Below, one piece after another: positions 45,330 to 58,776 of a stretch of DNA of 64,000 nucleotides. The DNA is from Nectonema munidae. Its lineage: Eukaryota; Nematomorpha; Nectonematoida; Nectonematidae. The position numbers and the translations under genes are program-made. The DNA lies in assembly GCA_030549495.1 (NCBI GenBank), contig JAUIRK010000022.1, forward strand, positions 333,257 to 397,256, given 5' to 3'. Positions within the stretch are counted from its first letter, which is position 1. Every line of letters starts with the position of its first letter. Under the pieces are notes generated by a model, which was not told the DNA's origin, did no database searches, and saw only the letters and a program-made list of their open reading frames with translations.

Positions 45330-46130
45330 AGAAATATTTGAACTAAGTCAAATCAACCAAAACACATTTCAACCACAGACATTTTATTCAAGCAAAGGAT
45401 ATTTCAACCATAGACATTTCAAACAAGACATTTCAAAGAAAAGACGCTTCAACTAAAGGACATTTTGACCATAAGATATTTCAACCAATCAACGCTAAAG
45501 GATTTAAACCTGATAAAAAAAAGGGTATTTAGTCTTTCATTCATAAATACTATTCTACATTTTTTTGGTTAAAAAATCTCGAAATTTTTTTAGGTTATTG
45601 AAATTGTAACATATATTGACAAATCCGAACATTTTCAATAGATAGAAAGAGTGAAGGGTTAATTCTATGAATAAAAATGGTTTTCTATAAGCTTAAATCA
45701 AAAGAAATTTGAAAAAAGGTTTATTTTTAATTTAATTTAAGTGGAAATTTTTAAGGTGAAATAACAGTAGATGTTTTTTTAAAGGATATTTATTAGAAAT
45801 GCGCTTTTTATGAGACTTGAAAACAACATAAAACACAAGACATTATTTAAAAACACTTGAGTGTAAAATTAAGTAGAAAAATTCAAAAAAAAAAGTCACT
45901 TAGAGATCAGCAAATTCAAAAGTTAGTCCTTAAAATTTCGAAATATAAATGTGTGAGTAAATTAGCTTACAACGAAACTCTAATTGTTCAAAACTACTCA
46001 TATATGGCAACCCCAAATAACTATTTTTTTTATCTAGTTAAACAATATATTCTTGAAATATTCTTGGGTTGAAATGTCCTTTGGTTTTTGACCCGTGGGT
46101 GAAATATTCTTTGGTTGAATCGTCATAGAA
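45330..46130. mobile_element. Element with inverted arrays of ACATTTCAACC words
   Basis: The left side (45330-45500) repeats AACCAAARRACATTTCAACC-type words about every 17-30 bases. The right side (46060-46130) carries the inverse GGTTGAAATGTCCTTTGG and GGTGAAATATTCTTTGGTTG. The interior is AT-rich with no gene. It is probably a non-autonomous DNA transposon with subterminal repeats; boundaries and target duplication were not resolved. Confidence 0.5.
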
Positions 46131-48984
46131 CCAAAAAACTTACAAAAGTGAAATATACATTATAAAGTTAAAAATTTTTATAAATATAATTTATAACTAA
46201 AACTTTAAGACGGCTGAGTTTCCTGTATAAAATTTTTGTTGTGGCTTGAGTCATAATAATTAGGCAAACCTATAGTAAATGGATTTTTAGTTAGAACACT
46301 GAAAAGTATAAAAAACTTTATTTGATATATTTTAGAAAAACGAACACACTGAATTGACGAAACATATGAAACAAACTGAAAAGAAGACACAATCAAGATA
46401 AGACATTAACATATAAAAGTGGAACGAGGAGACATTTTCTAGCCCAAAGTTATCTAATGCTCTAAAAAAGTTGGAAACGTCTGAAATTTAGACAGCACTA
46501 CTCTTCCTGAAAATCAAGGACAAAATTCTAGCAAAAGAGAAGATAACGAGATAATTTTACCAAAACAACAGGGATTACGAAAACTTAGCATCAAAACTTT
46601 TCTCCAATCGCTTATATACTTACATAGAAAAGAAGCATACCATGGAAGTAGCATCTTCTTCACAGAAAAAATTCTGCTTCAAACAAACTTCGTCAAGAAG
46701 TAAAAAAACAAAAAAAATGCAAGTCAAACAAACGCTTGAACGCGCACATAATTTTATGTGAATCTGTGCCTACATTACAAATACAAGACGCAGAGCAAGA
46801 GATGATGATGACGACAAAGATGTGACGCTGTAGAGTTCACCATAGTGGTGATGATGATTTAACTCTTTTTCAGACAAATAAGAGTGAGTTCTGCAAGAAA
46901 AGATTTTACATTCAAAAAGAGAGAATAGATAGGTTGAAAATGGGGTATAACGAAAAGATACATGCAAGAAAGGAATAATTTAAAAGTGTTTTCTATCTCC
47001 TGACTTCCTCTGTTTACTCTCTCTCTCTTCCTACGAAAAATTTCATTATTCAAATGAATTCATTGACTTTTCAAATAAAAAATACAGTCACGTATCTAAT
47101 TTTATTTATTTGGGTTTATTTCATAAATTATTTAATGTATCTTGGAATTTTTCATTTTCCAAAAATATATATATAACATTTTAAAATAACTTTTGCCATG
47201 AAAAAACTATTTTCGATTTTAATAGCAATTAAGATTTTCGTTCAATGTCCATCATTGAAATGCCCTCTTTCAATGATCTTATTACTGCATCAAGCAAATG
47301 CTTTGCCAATTCGGTTCGGAGTCGGATACTTTAAAGGGATTGGGTCCGAAAATATTAAAAAATAATTTTTCAAATATTTTTAATATAAAAAAATTTTTAA
47401 ATGGTGTGCAACCTATTAATTCCAAGTCGGAAATAAGATTTGGCGTTAAATATATCAAGTTTTTAAGCACTCAGGATAAAATAATACAGAAGATATATAT
47501 ATATATATATGACCATTGAAACTATTATAAAAATTAAGTTGGACATGATTTTTTGCTTGTAAGTTGAAAACCAATAGGAAAAACAAATATCTATTCGGTT
47601 AGCAGTATTATATGACACTACTATCTGGCCGGCTAACTAAACATCACATCACTATCACTCAGGAGCACTCTCAGTGCTGGCAAGGGGCTGAGACCTGCCG
47701 TCCCCACCTCCATAAAATTCCCATAAGCCACTCTCCTGTTGGAAAATATCAAAAAATATATTAAAATATTTTTGTTTAAAATAGTAATTTTATATTTTTC
47801 AATTACTATATGTAAATATAGTAAATTACATGTTATATTTATTATGGTATATACTTTGAATTTAGTTAAATAATATATTGTCAAATTTTATTTCAAAAAA
47901 ATCTCTGGACAATTCTTAAAACACAATTCAGAGCATTTTACCTGATTACCTTGCTGTGGAAGAAAAATTTGCCATTTCTTTTTAAAATTAGAACTTTCAA
48001 ATATCCCAAATTAAAAAACAAATTGATTTGTTTAGTTAGTTAATTGGTTGATTTATGGATTTCTTTTTCACTCCTTTGAATTTGTGTATTTTTTGTCATA
48101 TATCAATCCTTTGAATTTCCGTATTTTTGTCACTCTTTCCTAACACTTCTTTGATTTGTCATTCACCTAGAATTACAATGAATAACTTCTTTAAAAAATT
48201 AGTTGATTCCATTAAAGATTCTTCGGGTAAGGCTATAAGGATATAAGGGCCCCCAATATCATCTTTTCATATAAGCCCATATTTTTATATAAATCTATGC
48301 CTGTCTGTATTTCTGTAAACATGTATCACCGTCTTTAAATGTGTGCGTTTCATATCTTTGACAGTTATCATGTTCTCATGATTTGACTGGAATATCTGAA
48401 ATTTTTTAAAGTTAGGACTATCAAAAACCAAATGAATAGATAATAATTTAATTCATGAATTTTAGGGTTTTTTTTTAATTTATTCTCGATATTGTATTGA
48501 AGGAAAGAATATCTTGAGGAAAGAAAAATTTTACGATTTGTTTTAATAACCTTTTCCCTATTATTGACATTTTATTGTTATTTAGCATAAAATACATTTT
48601 ATAATAAAAAATGACATTACTTAACTCCAGATTTTTATTTGAACAAAGGATATGCACAAAAATTTCAAGATGATATAAAAAAATAGAAAATTCTATTAAA
48701 AAAAGTGTGGAGATTTGTCCCCTAGTCCCTCCTCCCCTCACTCCTAAATTGTGGAGTGCGAGTTGGTGAAGTCTAACATTCTGAGAAAGAGTCGAAGTCG
48801 TAATGATTAATAATAAAATAAAAATAGTTAGATTAAAAAATAAAACCATAGACACTATCTTTAGTGCTCTAGAAAAGCTTTATCATTTTGGTCTAATTTG
48901 GTTTTAGCAACTCAAAGAAAAACGCTAAAAAATTTAATAAAATTGAAGAGTGAACTTTTCATTACACAAATCTGTTATGAGAAA
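46131..48984. other. Mostly AT-rich stretch
   Basis: A GC-richer island at 47640-47745 ends (minus strand) in GTGATAGTGATGTGATG and might be a LINE 3' tail. A short AT microsatellite lies near 47495. ATG 48178 to donor TCGG/GTAAGG at 48226 could be a tiny first exon (MNNFFKKLVDSIKDSSG). None is firm. Confidence 0.3.
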
Positions 48985-50560
48985 AAATTTTAAACGAAAT
49001 ACTTTTGAAAAAATAATTTAGGATAAAAAACTTTTTGAATGCTGTTTTGACTTAGATAAAAAGGTCATAGTTAAGAACAAATATTTTGCGTTTCAACTTG
49101 AAGCAGAAGCGTGTAAGATTCAGGACATCTTTCAATGACAATGTAAAATCGACATTCACAAACAACTTAGAAATGTGGTACGTGATCACACTTTTAACAT
49201 TAGGTATAAATCAGTGTTTCCCAACACCTTGCAGAAATGCAAAAAAAAAATGTACTCCAAAAAAAAAAGTTTATGCACATATAATAAAGCATGGGGACAG
49301 GAATATAAATGGGTTATTTCAAGTAATTCAAAAAATAATAAATTACAATCTAGTTCTACAATTAAAAGTTTTTTTGCTAAAGCAAATTCTAATAAGGAAG
49401 ATTTAGCAAGTGCATCAGAAATTTCTCAGGTTTATCATTGCTTCGACAATCTTTCCTACAATTCTTTAGATTGTGCTTTGAACTTGAACCAAAAACTTTA
49501 TTATGATTCAAACATTGCTAAAAAAAATTTCATGTGGCAAAATTAAAGCTGAAGCAATCGTGATAGACGTTCTTGGTAAAAAAAAAGCTTTAAAAACAGT
49601 CCTGGATGATTTGAACAATCAAACTCCATTTTTATATTTTTCTCTACAAATAGACTCTTCAAATAATAAAAACATGAAAATGTTTTCTGTTGGTCCGCAA
49701 TATTTTGGTAAAAAAATGGATTGAAAAGCTATATTGATTTTTATCATGATGCTCAGGAAACTTCATTCCCCATTTTTGAAAGACTTTACATTGAAAGTTG
49801 ATTGGAAGAGAGTTTCACCTCTTAGTGCAGATAATGCAAATTATAACTTTGACTCAAAAAATTCTTTATACAATAACATGCTTCGATAAAACGATGAAAT
49901 TGTTAAGGCTATATAATGCTTACATGGTCTACAATGCCAAATTTAAATATTGATATAGAAAACATAGTTATGAAAATATATAGGCATTTTTCTATATCAG
50001 CAAAGCGACGTGAAGCTCTTATAAGTTTTCATAATTTTGTAGAAACAGAATAGAATGAAATTTTTTGACATTTCTCAACAAGATGGTTCTATCTTTACAA
50101 CCTTGTTTTGATGTTATTATCATCTTGGAGTGCTTTGTGCTCATATTTTTTAAGATTACTCTTCACAATTATTAAAAGTTCTTATAATTGATGAAAATTC
50201 TACCAAAGTTCCTTTGAAAATCAAAATTTATTTGAACTTTTCTAAAATAAGAAGGAAATTTTCAATATAGCCGTTAAAGAACTTGAAGGAAACGATACTT
50301 GTGAAATTGATGTTTATATTTTATGGAAATTGAAAACCAAGTTTGAGTCGCGTTTAGATAAAATTTATTTTGGATATGAACTTTATAGTCTTTTAGATAA
50401 ATTAAATAATTATACTTTAAAAATTTTTGTTTCTGAAATCAACTATCTCGAAAAAAGTTTCAATTTACTCAGGATTCAATACACTTCAAATTGAATTAAT
50501 TAAGTTTTCGGTACGATTATTTTCCATGTTATAAACATTTTTTTATATTGTTGAAACTAT
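48985..50560 (+). pseudogene. hAT transposase remnant (same subfamily as 60-1310)
   Basis: Plus-strand pieces in order: SVFPNTLQKCKKKMYSKKKS, CTYNKAWGQEYKWVISSNSK, KSFFAKANSNKEDLASASEI, KAEAIVIDVLGKKKALKTVL, FYHDAQETSFPIFERLY, LSADNANYNFDSKNSLYNN, DIENIVMKIYRHFSISAKRR and a decayed TRW region. The order, including SADNANYNF and KIYRHFS before the large insertion, is that of a hAT transposase. Many stops and frame changes are present. The N-terminal KYNKAW-like segment is a zinc-binding region with Cys residues. No termini were located. Confidence 0.7.
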
Positions 50561-50726
50561 TAAACTGGAAAAAAGTTTGAAATAAATATGGATGAACTTT
50601 TTGATGAAAAGTTCTGTTTTCTAGTTTAAAAGGTTCAAGCAATAAATGGTTTTCTTTCTTTAAAAGCTGTGATTTTTCCTTAAATATTTTCAAAATTGTT
50701 TCCTATCTTTTTCAAATACCTCCAAC

Positions 50727-51358
50727 CAGTGGCGGTTTTAACCCTATTAGTGCTGGGGGCGTAAAACGCCCCCCCCCCCTTCACTAAAAAATTAATTGCA
50801 GAAAATTGGCTGAATCATCCCTTCAAATTTTGTGACTTTTCCTAAAATCGCTAGCTGCATCTTTTGAAACCATTTTCATGGTAGTTGAATGACCCCTTCA
50901 TGTCCAAAACTGTCAATCAAAATTTTCAGGAAAATTTTGACATTATCTGTACTTAACCTTATATATAACTTAGAATCTATATTATATACCTTGAAAATTT
51001 ATATTTATATACAGTTTGGAACGCATAACACTTTATATATTTAATTTTTTCAATAATCATGGCTACTTTTTAGAAAATGTCAATCTCCCCCCCCCCCCCA
51101 GTTTTTTGGATGGACCCCATGTTAGCCCCTCTACATCAAATACCTATTTTATTGGATTTAAAATTTACTCAAAACTTTTTATAATTTAATTTTTTTGAGT
51201 GGGTTTTGCATCCAGGGGAAGAAATATCTCTTATCTGGACGGGTGAATCTTAGACCAAGAGCACTCTTAATTTGAGGTTTTAAATTTTTTAGTTTTAAAC
51301 CTTTCTTTACTTTTTAAAAACTTGGCCCCTCACTTTTGAAAATCTAGAACCGCCACTG
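50727..51358 (+). mobile_element. Non-autonomous hAT element, 632 bp
   Basis: The termini are CAGTGGCGGTTTTAACCC and, inverted, CAGTGGCGGTTCTAGATTTT. The flanks are CCTCCAAC and CCTGCAAC (7 of 8). It is non-coding, with an internal C-tract. The interior is shared with the array-bearing copies at 21335-22730 and 38640-39590 and with the copy entering at 63945. Confidence 0.85.
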
Positions 51359-51366
51359 CCTGCAAC

Positions 51367-52464
51367 ATTAGCATACTCAAAAAAATATTTAATGTAATGA
51401 ATTCAACGTGGAGAAAAGAAACAGATGTTGAGTGAAGTCAATAAAAAAAAGTATTAATATGAAAGATCCCTGTATAAAATTTGCTAAAAAAGTTAAAGCA
51501 GATAAAAATTTAAATTTAAGGCTGTAAAAAGACAAAAAATATACATTTAAAAATGAATTATATATGTAGTAAAAATAGGATTTTTGTGGGTTTTAAATCT
51601 TTTATTTTCACTCACTAATTACATTACCTTTATCTAATATTTAACCATTTTATTTGGAGGCAATGGTTTTTTCTTTTTTTGTTTAAATAGAGCTATTAAA
51701 ATTTTTGTTACATTTAATATATATAAACTTTTGTCATTTAAAAGGTAACAGCGTAAATTTACATATGTAAGAAAATAACTTTTTTTTAAAGGGGCAAAAA
51801 TTGAGGAAAAAAATTTTTTTTGGACAAATATATATTTATAAAAATTTAAAACACGAAACTGTAAATTTCTAATGAAAATATAATTTAGAATGCTTATAAG
51901 TACAAGATCAAGGTCATTGGAAGGCCTTTTAAAACTTAAGATAAAATAGATCTTTTAAAATCACCAAATATAATAATCTAAAACAACTTTTAAATTACAA
52001 AACATATATTTTCACAGACATCCATTCAAAAATATATTTAAAATAATTTAGCATGAAAAAATAAAAATTTTAACATTTGAAGCCATTTTAAAATCTAATA
52101 ACTATTAATTTTACTTCTGTTTAAAAAAAAATAAAAAACAAAAAAAAATTTAAAAAAAAATAATAAAAAAAAAAGAAAACTCAAAAAGAATAAATTAAAG
52201 ATACTCTAGAGTAAATATATTATAAACCACCTACAAGTTAGAAAAAATATTTTAATAATCCAAAGGAGCTTAGATAAGGGTTTGCAAAGGCTTGGCGCAG
52301 AGTGACAGCTTGTCGATCAAATTAGGAAATCTAAAAATAGGATTTAACGTTGTTTCAGTAGTTCAACAATATTTAAATAAAATATTTTTTAATAAAATGA
52401 TTCTATAATTCTGTAGTTCATCTTTTTTGCATTATTTTATTTTATTTCTCAATATAACTGCATA
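51367..52464. other. Very AT-rich stretch
   Basis: Long A- and T-rich low-complexity sequence without supported features. Confidence 0.4.
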
Positions 52465-52470
52465 TATATG

Positions 52471-55357
52471 CAGTGTTACCAGATCTACGGATTTATTCGT
52501 ATTTTACGGATTTTTTAGGTAAAAATTGTCTACGGATATTCTACGGACGGATTTTTGCTTCTTCCTGATTTTTTTACGGATTTTTTTTTTCTACGGAATT
52601 TTTACGGATTTTTACAACAAAAACAAACAATTCCATTTCTCAATGTCTGCTCTTCCTCAAATTTCTTTTGTTGATCTTCTTCTATAGGTTTGGTTTCTTT
52701 AAGGTTTGTTTTTGTTTTTCTTTATTTCATTTGCTTTTACTTTTTAAATATTGATATTATGTAATATTCGAATGTGTTACCTATTTAATTTATTTACATG
52801 TTCTCTTTTTTAAGCTCTTCAAATTTTATTGAAGCCTTTTTTTATAGATCTGTACGCCGTTTCTGTTTGCTTTACAACAAAAATATTTTGTTGTTTAAAT
52901 TTGCAAGATGTCATGTTCAGATAGTTCAGTCTTTGATACCTCTTCCCCTAAAAAAAATTACGCCTACAAAAAAAGTACGAGCAATCTTATAAAAGAGAGT
53001 GGGAAAAAAAGTTAAGTTGGCTGAAAAGTGGCGGATCTGAAGGTTCAGCCTTTTGTACATTATGCTCTAAAAAGCTATTGGTTGGTAAGGGTGGAATTAA
53101 GGATCTAGAAAAACATGCTAAAACTACAATCCACATTAAAAATGAAAAAACTGTGAGCGAGACAGAAAGAAAAGCTTTCAAATCTTTTATTAAAAAAAAA
53201 CATGAAGATCCAGTCCACAAATCGGAAGTAATTTTTTGCAATTGGATGGTGGAGCACAACTTGTCTTTTCTTCTCGCTGATCATTTTACCCGAATTCTAC
53301 CGAAATTGTGTCCTGATTCGGATATTGCAAAAAAATTTCAATGCAAACGAACTAAAGCGGCATGTATAATTAAGTCTGCTATGGCTCCCTGTTACGAAAA
53401 TCAAACCATAAACTTCATGAAAAGAAATTATTACAGTCTAATGATGGATGAAAGTACAGATAGAGGAGATCGTAAGCATGCAGCAATTTTATGTAGGGTG
53501 TATGATACCTCTTCTTATTCTGTGAAAATAAGGTTTTATGCTCTACTACCATGCCCTAATGCCACTGGTGAAAAATTGTTTCGTATCATGGATGAAAAAC
53601 TGAAAAAAGATGGTGTCGGTTATGAAAAGCTTATTGGCTGGAACTCGGATGGAGCGGCCGCAATGTTGGGAACAAAAAACTCTGTTGTTTTGCGTCTAAA
53701 AAAACAGCAGCCAGCACTCTTTGTTTTACATTGTGTTTGCCATATTGCGCATCTATGCGCCTGCTACGCATCCAAGGCATTTCCAAATCACCTTGAAGAA
53801 TTACTCGTCGACATCTACTACTTTTTTCATCGTAGTGGAAAACGTATAAGTAAGTAATTCGTAGTCTAAAAGAATTAAATTTTTTGTTTTATTATTTTGT
53901 AATTTTGTTTCTCAGCTCAGTATGAGGAATTTCAGCAGTTTGTAGAAGTAAAACCTCACACTCTTCTAAAACCAGCGCAAACAAGATGGTTGTCACTCGA
54001 AATGTGTTCAGAAAGAATTGTTGAACAATGGCCAGCTTTACTTTCTTTTTTCTGCTCTCACGAAGAACAAGAATCGAATAAAAGAATTAGAAACATAATG
54101 GAGCATCTTAAAATCCTATCAATAGAGCCTGTTTCATGTTTTTGAAAGCAGTTTTACCGATATTCAATCGCTTCAATATTTTGTTCCAAGTATTACCTTT
54201 TTCTAGGTTTTAATATTGTGGTTTAAATGTTGAAATGTTTTTAAGTCCTCGAAGCCAAATATACACACATTGTTGTCTGAAATGGAGATCACACTCAAGT
54301 CATTTTTAGCCAGATTTGTTAGACCCGAGGAAGTTTCATCGAAGAAAGATCCAACGACCGTATGTATCGATATGGAATTTCAGTTACCAGATGAGGCTAT
54401 TTTTATAGGTCATCAAACGCGTGTTTTTTTAAAAGAAAATGAGGATGAGATTGACAGATATGAACTGAAAGAATTTATGAAGTTATTTTATCTTTTCCTT
54501 TCTAAAACTTAAAAATGTTCTCAAAATGTATTTTTAATCTAGTAATATAAGAAATTATTATGTTCGAGCTGTTAATCGATTGAAAGCAAAGCTACCTTTT
54601 GGAGATCCGATTTTGGACCATCTTCGTATTCTGGATTTAAATGAAAGAACTAAAATTACGACTTTATCAGGCATTATTAACACCATTTAGTTAACTTCAA
54701 ATTTTGAAATTTATATTTTTAGTTAATGCTTTAGTAGAAAGATTTCCACACATTGTTCCTCTGGATAAATTGGATCAATTGGCACACGAATTTCTAGACT
54801 ACCAATTCATGAAAATTCCCTCTGATTTAGAAAATTGTGGAGTTGACGCTTTCTGGGGAAAACTTAGCAAATTAGAGACCTTGGAAGGAAAAATAAGATT
54901 CCCATTACTTTGTGAACTAATGATAGCATTGTTAGTTTTACCTCATTCAAATGCAGACTGTGAACGTCTTTTCAGGTATAGCCTAGAGTAATTTTTTTTT
55001 AATAATATTTTTTTCTTTTTAGCATGATCAATAATATCAAGACAAGTAAAAGAAATCAGCTTGATATTTCAACTATATCAGCCCTTCTGCATGTCAAAAC
55101 TAACGACCAAGGTGTACTCTGTTACGACTACGACCCGCCAGAAAGTGTCATTAAAATTTCATCTTCCGTAACTCTTAAAGGATCACACAATTAAAAATTT
55201 AATAGTTTTTTGTTTTGAATATTTTGTAATTTTATTTAATAAATTTTATTTTTAGTCAAAACTAGCATGATAGAACCGCTCTTGATTAAAAACTTGAATC
55301 TACGGATTTTTAGGACATGTTTTACGGATTTTTGATAAAGTTTGCCTGGCAACACTG
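52471..55357 (+). mobile_element. hAT-like element with intron-containing transposase, 2887 bp
   Basis: The ends are CAGTGTTACCAGATC and, inverted, CAGTGTTGCCAGGCAAAC, flanked by TATATG on both sides (52465-52470 and 55358-55363). Both subterminal regions carry many copies of TACGGATTTTT, likely transposase-binding repeats. The transposase gene occupies the middle. A 6-bp duplication is shorter than the usual 8 bp for hAT, though AT-rich flanks make the exact length uncertain. Confidence 0.8.
52960..55193 (+). pseudogene. hAT transposase with four or five short introns, nearly intact
   Basis: The reading starts KKYEQSYKREWEKKLSWLK, then a zinc finger (FCTLCSKKL...LEKHAKTTIH), AACIIKSAMAPCY, SLMMDESTDRGDRKHAAI (first Asp block), KLIGWNSDGAAAMLGTKNS (second Asp block), LHCVCHIAHLCACYASKAF and TRWLSLEMCSERI. 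C-terminal blocks are YVRAVNRLKAKLPFGDPILD and LVLPHSNADCERLFS with INNIKTSKRNQLDIS. Introns: 53850-53915, 54190-54245 and the one after CERLFS near 54976-55022 (GT-AG). One near 54480-54551 is less certain, and one near 54671-54720 would use GC-AG. Open frames join across them. The N-terminal ATG frame (52909, MSCSDSSVFDTSSPKK) is separated from the main frame by a shift in an A-run near 52950-52975. It is otherwise close to complete, so this copy is young. Confidence 0.75.
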
Positions 55358-55363
55358 TATATG

Positions 55364-55830
55364 TACCGTATCAAAACATCTTCAAGAAAATGAAAAAAAT
55401 AACACTAAGACACTTATCTTTATTTTTATAAAAAATAATTGTTCAGCATCAAATTTTTTCACAATTCCATAGATTGTTTGGATATAATCAAATGTAATTA
55501 TAGGAAGGTTTAGGCTCAAGATCAAGGTCATTCTTCTAAAAGATACATATTTTAAAATCCATCACTCCCCTCCCCCTCAGTAGCTGGGCAATAAAAATTT
55601 ACATTATGGAAAAAATTTATTATCTTATCAGAAGAGGTCGCTAAAAGTACTATATAAATTCATTTTCAAACAGTTTTGTTTCCAATATATGGCATAAATG
55701 TTTTCAAAGTTACTTGCACAGCTATATGTTTTTATAATTTTTTCACTTGCACCAAAAATATATAGGTAGGCTCTGTCCCCCCCCCCCCCCCCCCCATATA
55801 ATAATTTTTACCTTCTAATTAATCAAAAAG
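55364..55830. other. AT-rich stretch with a poly-C run
   Basis: An uninterrupted run of about 19-20 C lies near 55778-55796. No gene. Confidence 0.5.
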
Positions 55831-57641
55831 TTGAGGGCGCGTTCCATTCTTCAAAGACTTTTTATTGGAGGACTCCGTTGCGGTAAAACTCAGATTTTGA
55901 ACATTATAAAGAATAAGCAGGAGTGGATTGATGAATTTCAAAATAAAAGACCAAACGATCGTAAGCAAAAAGCACGAAAAACGTCAAACGATCAATTAAA
56001 CGCAATCCTTTATGAATGGTTTAAAGAAAGTTCGGCTAGCTTGCTACTTTTGAGCGCTCCTCTGCTTCAGGAAAAAGCCAAAGAGATTGCAGTTCAGTTG
56101 AAACTTCAAGATTTTAAAGCATCAAATGGTTGGCTAGAAGCCTTTCGTCGTAGGCATAGCATAGTGTTCGGTAAGATGAATGGAGAAAGTGGTAGAGTTG
56201 ATAAGAATGTTGTGGAAGACTGGAATCAGAAACTACCTAAAATATGTACCAATTATGATGCTCGTAACATCTTCAATATGGATGATACTGGGCTTTTTTT
56301 TAAATGTCTGCTGACGCAAATTTACACTTCAAAGGAATGGGCTGTTTTGGTGGAAAACGTTCGTAGTAGCGTATCACTCTTATATTCTGTGCTAATTCTC
56401 TTGAAGAAAAAGAGCGTCCAATGTTAATTCGCAAATCATTTAAACTCCTTTGCTTTGGAAAAATACAACATAAAGATCTTCCGGTAGATTACCATGCAAA
56501 CAAAAACGCTTGGATGAGTAGCAATCTTTTTGAACTTTTTATGAAAAAACTCAACAAATAAATGCAGTCCCAAAGCCGAAAGATCTTAATGTTGCTGGAC
56601 AATGCTCCCTGTTATCGTTGTTTAGAGTTTTTCAATATAAAACCTGCTTTCCTTCCTCTTAACACTTCTTCCATGACTCAGCCAATGGATCAAGGAATAA
56701 TACACGCGGTCAAATTGAATTTCAGGAAGCGGCAGCTGCAAGGTATAATTAGTCGAATGAAACAAGAACAGGAGTTGTTAGCTTCTGATCTGTTGCGACG
56801 CACTGATCTTCTTCAAGCTATTTATTGGCTTCACGAAACATGGGGAAAAATAATGATAGACATAATCCAAAAGTGTTTCCAAAGATGTGGAATTGGTTGT
56901 GAAGACGCTGAAAGTAGAGTTGATGAAGACAAGGAAGAAGAGAATGATGATTAAGAGACTGTTTGTCGAGAAAATTTGCAAATGAGATTAGATGAATTCG
57001 ATGCTTCACTGGTGCCAACTGATCATAATCACTCTTCAACTGTCGAAGATTTTCAGCACTGACTTGAACTCAATCAAGAAAATGATTAAATCAGCGAAAA
57101 AGAAGAAGACTCACATGAACTCCTGTACAAAAACCTTGGAAATGTGAGTAAAAGTATTTCTGAAATATAGGCATTCGCGATACACAAAGGCTTCGCTAAA
57201 GTACTCGAAATATGCATAGAGTTGAATGATGCAGTAGATCAAGAATCACAGTTACAAAAACAAAATGTCAAACAGTCAAAGATCTCTGATTTCTATATTT
57301 TGAAAAGAATAATGTAAGCCTCCATCATACATAACCTACATCACGATCACTATTAAATTTTTTATTAATAAAATGCTCTTCTGGTTTTTATTAATTTTAC
57401 TTTTAATATTTTCATCTTAGGTTTGCTATTCTATGCAATTTATTTTTATAAAAAGAATGCTCTTTCTACACTATAATAATTTTTTTCGTTTTTAAATGAT
57501 TTTTTAGAGACAAGTGCCTAGTTAATAAATTCCATACAATCTTTTAAAGTAATTATTTTTAACCTGTGTATTACGACCACCTGTGAATAGCGGTCAGGTT
57601 TTCCGTTTTCCTTGAGTGGCCGCTATAGACAGGTTTGACTA
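55831..57641 (+). pseudogene. Tigger/pogo transposase remnant, 5'-truncated
   Basis: From CGKTQILNIIKNKQEWIDEF (end of the helix-turn-helix), through the CENPB-like domain (KLQDFKASNGWLEAFRRRHS), to FNMDDTGLFFK (first Asp), LLDNAPCYRCLEFFNIKPAF (second) and SMTQPMDQGIIHAVKL (third). The tail contains SRVDEDKEEENDD and NVKQSKISDFYILKR. A frame change lies near 56300 and a stop near 56560. All three catalytic Asp remain readable. The right terminus, inverted, is TAGTCAAACCTGTCTATAG at 57641. The left terminus and first helix are missing, replaced by sequence beginning GAGGGCGCG at 55830. Confidence 0.75.
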
Positions 57642-58776
57642 TATATATTTAAAAATATGAAACGAAGAATTTCTTGCTTGAGTTAAATTATTTCTTATTA
57701 GTATAAAAATAAAATTTGAAATATAAGGAAACCATTTTAAATTTCAATAATTTATTACTTTTATGGTAGGTAGGTAGGTAGGTAGGTAGGTAGATTTCAA
57801 AACACTTTCCAGCGTGTGCTGATATGCTCGCGTAAGCTTGAGAGTTGGTTAAGGAGGATGGAGATGTTGGTAAAGATAGGGAGGAGTTACAGATATTATT
57901 GTTAAAATATAAAGGGAAGACAGATTAGTTTGTTATAGGGTTGTCAACGGTGGTGAGAGTTTAGTAGTGTTGAGTGTAACAGAAGATCTGAGAGTGTTGT
58001 TGGAGATCTATTAAGTTAAAAAAGGCAGCGAAATAAAAGATCTTGGCGATGATAAGAGAAGATTTGACATGTGAAAATGAGATGGTAAGGCGTTTCTATT
58101 GTGTCGCATCGGAAACGACAGTATGGATTTTCGCTAACTTTAATTCGGAAGAGATATGCTTTGCATGGGCAGTGACCTGATAGCCAACGAATGGTTGAAC
58201 GAGGTGGTGTAAATTTTTTGTTTTTGAAAGTTGTGTGAATTGTGCTGATGTGTGGTAAAGAGGTGATTAGTGCATTTTGAGATGAAGATATGGACATCTG
58301 CCATTCTTCTAGAGAGGATAAGTGAATGTGCGTTAGAAAGGTTTTTGAGAGGTAGGGAGTTGATGAGCGGGATGTGGGAGGTTAGGTGTAAGTTTGAGGT
58401 TAAGTAGTCTACCAGGCAGTTTTCAGGTATGTTTAGGTGAGCAGGGCACCAGCATAGGTGTACAGTAGAATCTCGTTAACTCGTACCCTGGGTAACTCGG
58501 ACATTTGCTTAGTCGTACAAATTTCTCGTCACCGTTGGATTTGATAACCTTATTCAAGCAAAATACTCCGCTTTAGTCGTACCCCTTATAACTCGGACAT
58601 TCGTTAAATCGTACTTTTTCTCGATCTCGTTAGAAAAAAACTAATGTAACTCGGACTTTTTGAAACCGTATTTGAATTGATTTTAATAAAAATCTAAATC
58701 TAATCAAATTTTTTGTATTTGTTATTTCATTAGATCACATAAAGCTTTTTGATTATCTTAATTATTCAATTTTAAA

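Noticed and set aside
48475-48855. Minus-strand 126-codon frame with a hydrophobic N-terminus
   Set aside because: Composition is explained by AT-rich sequence; no family, splice context or conservation is visible.
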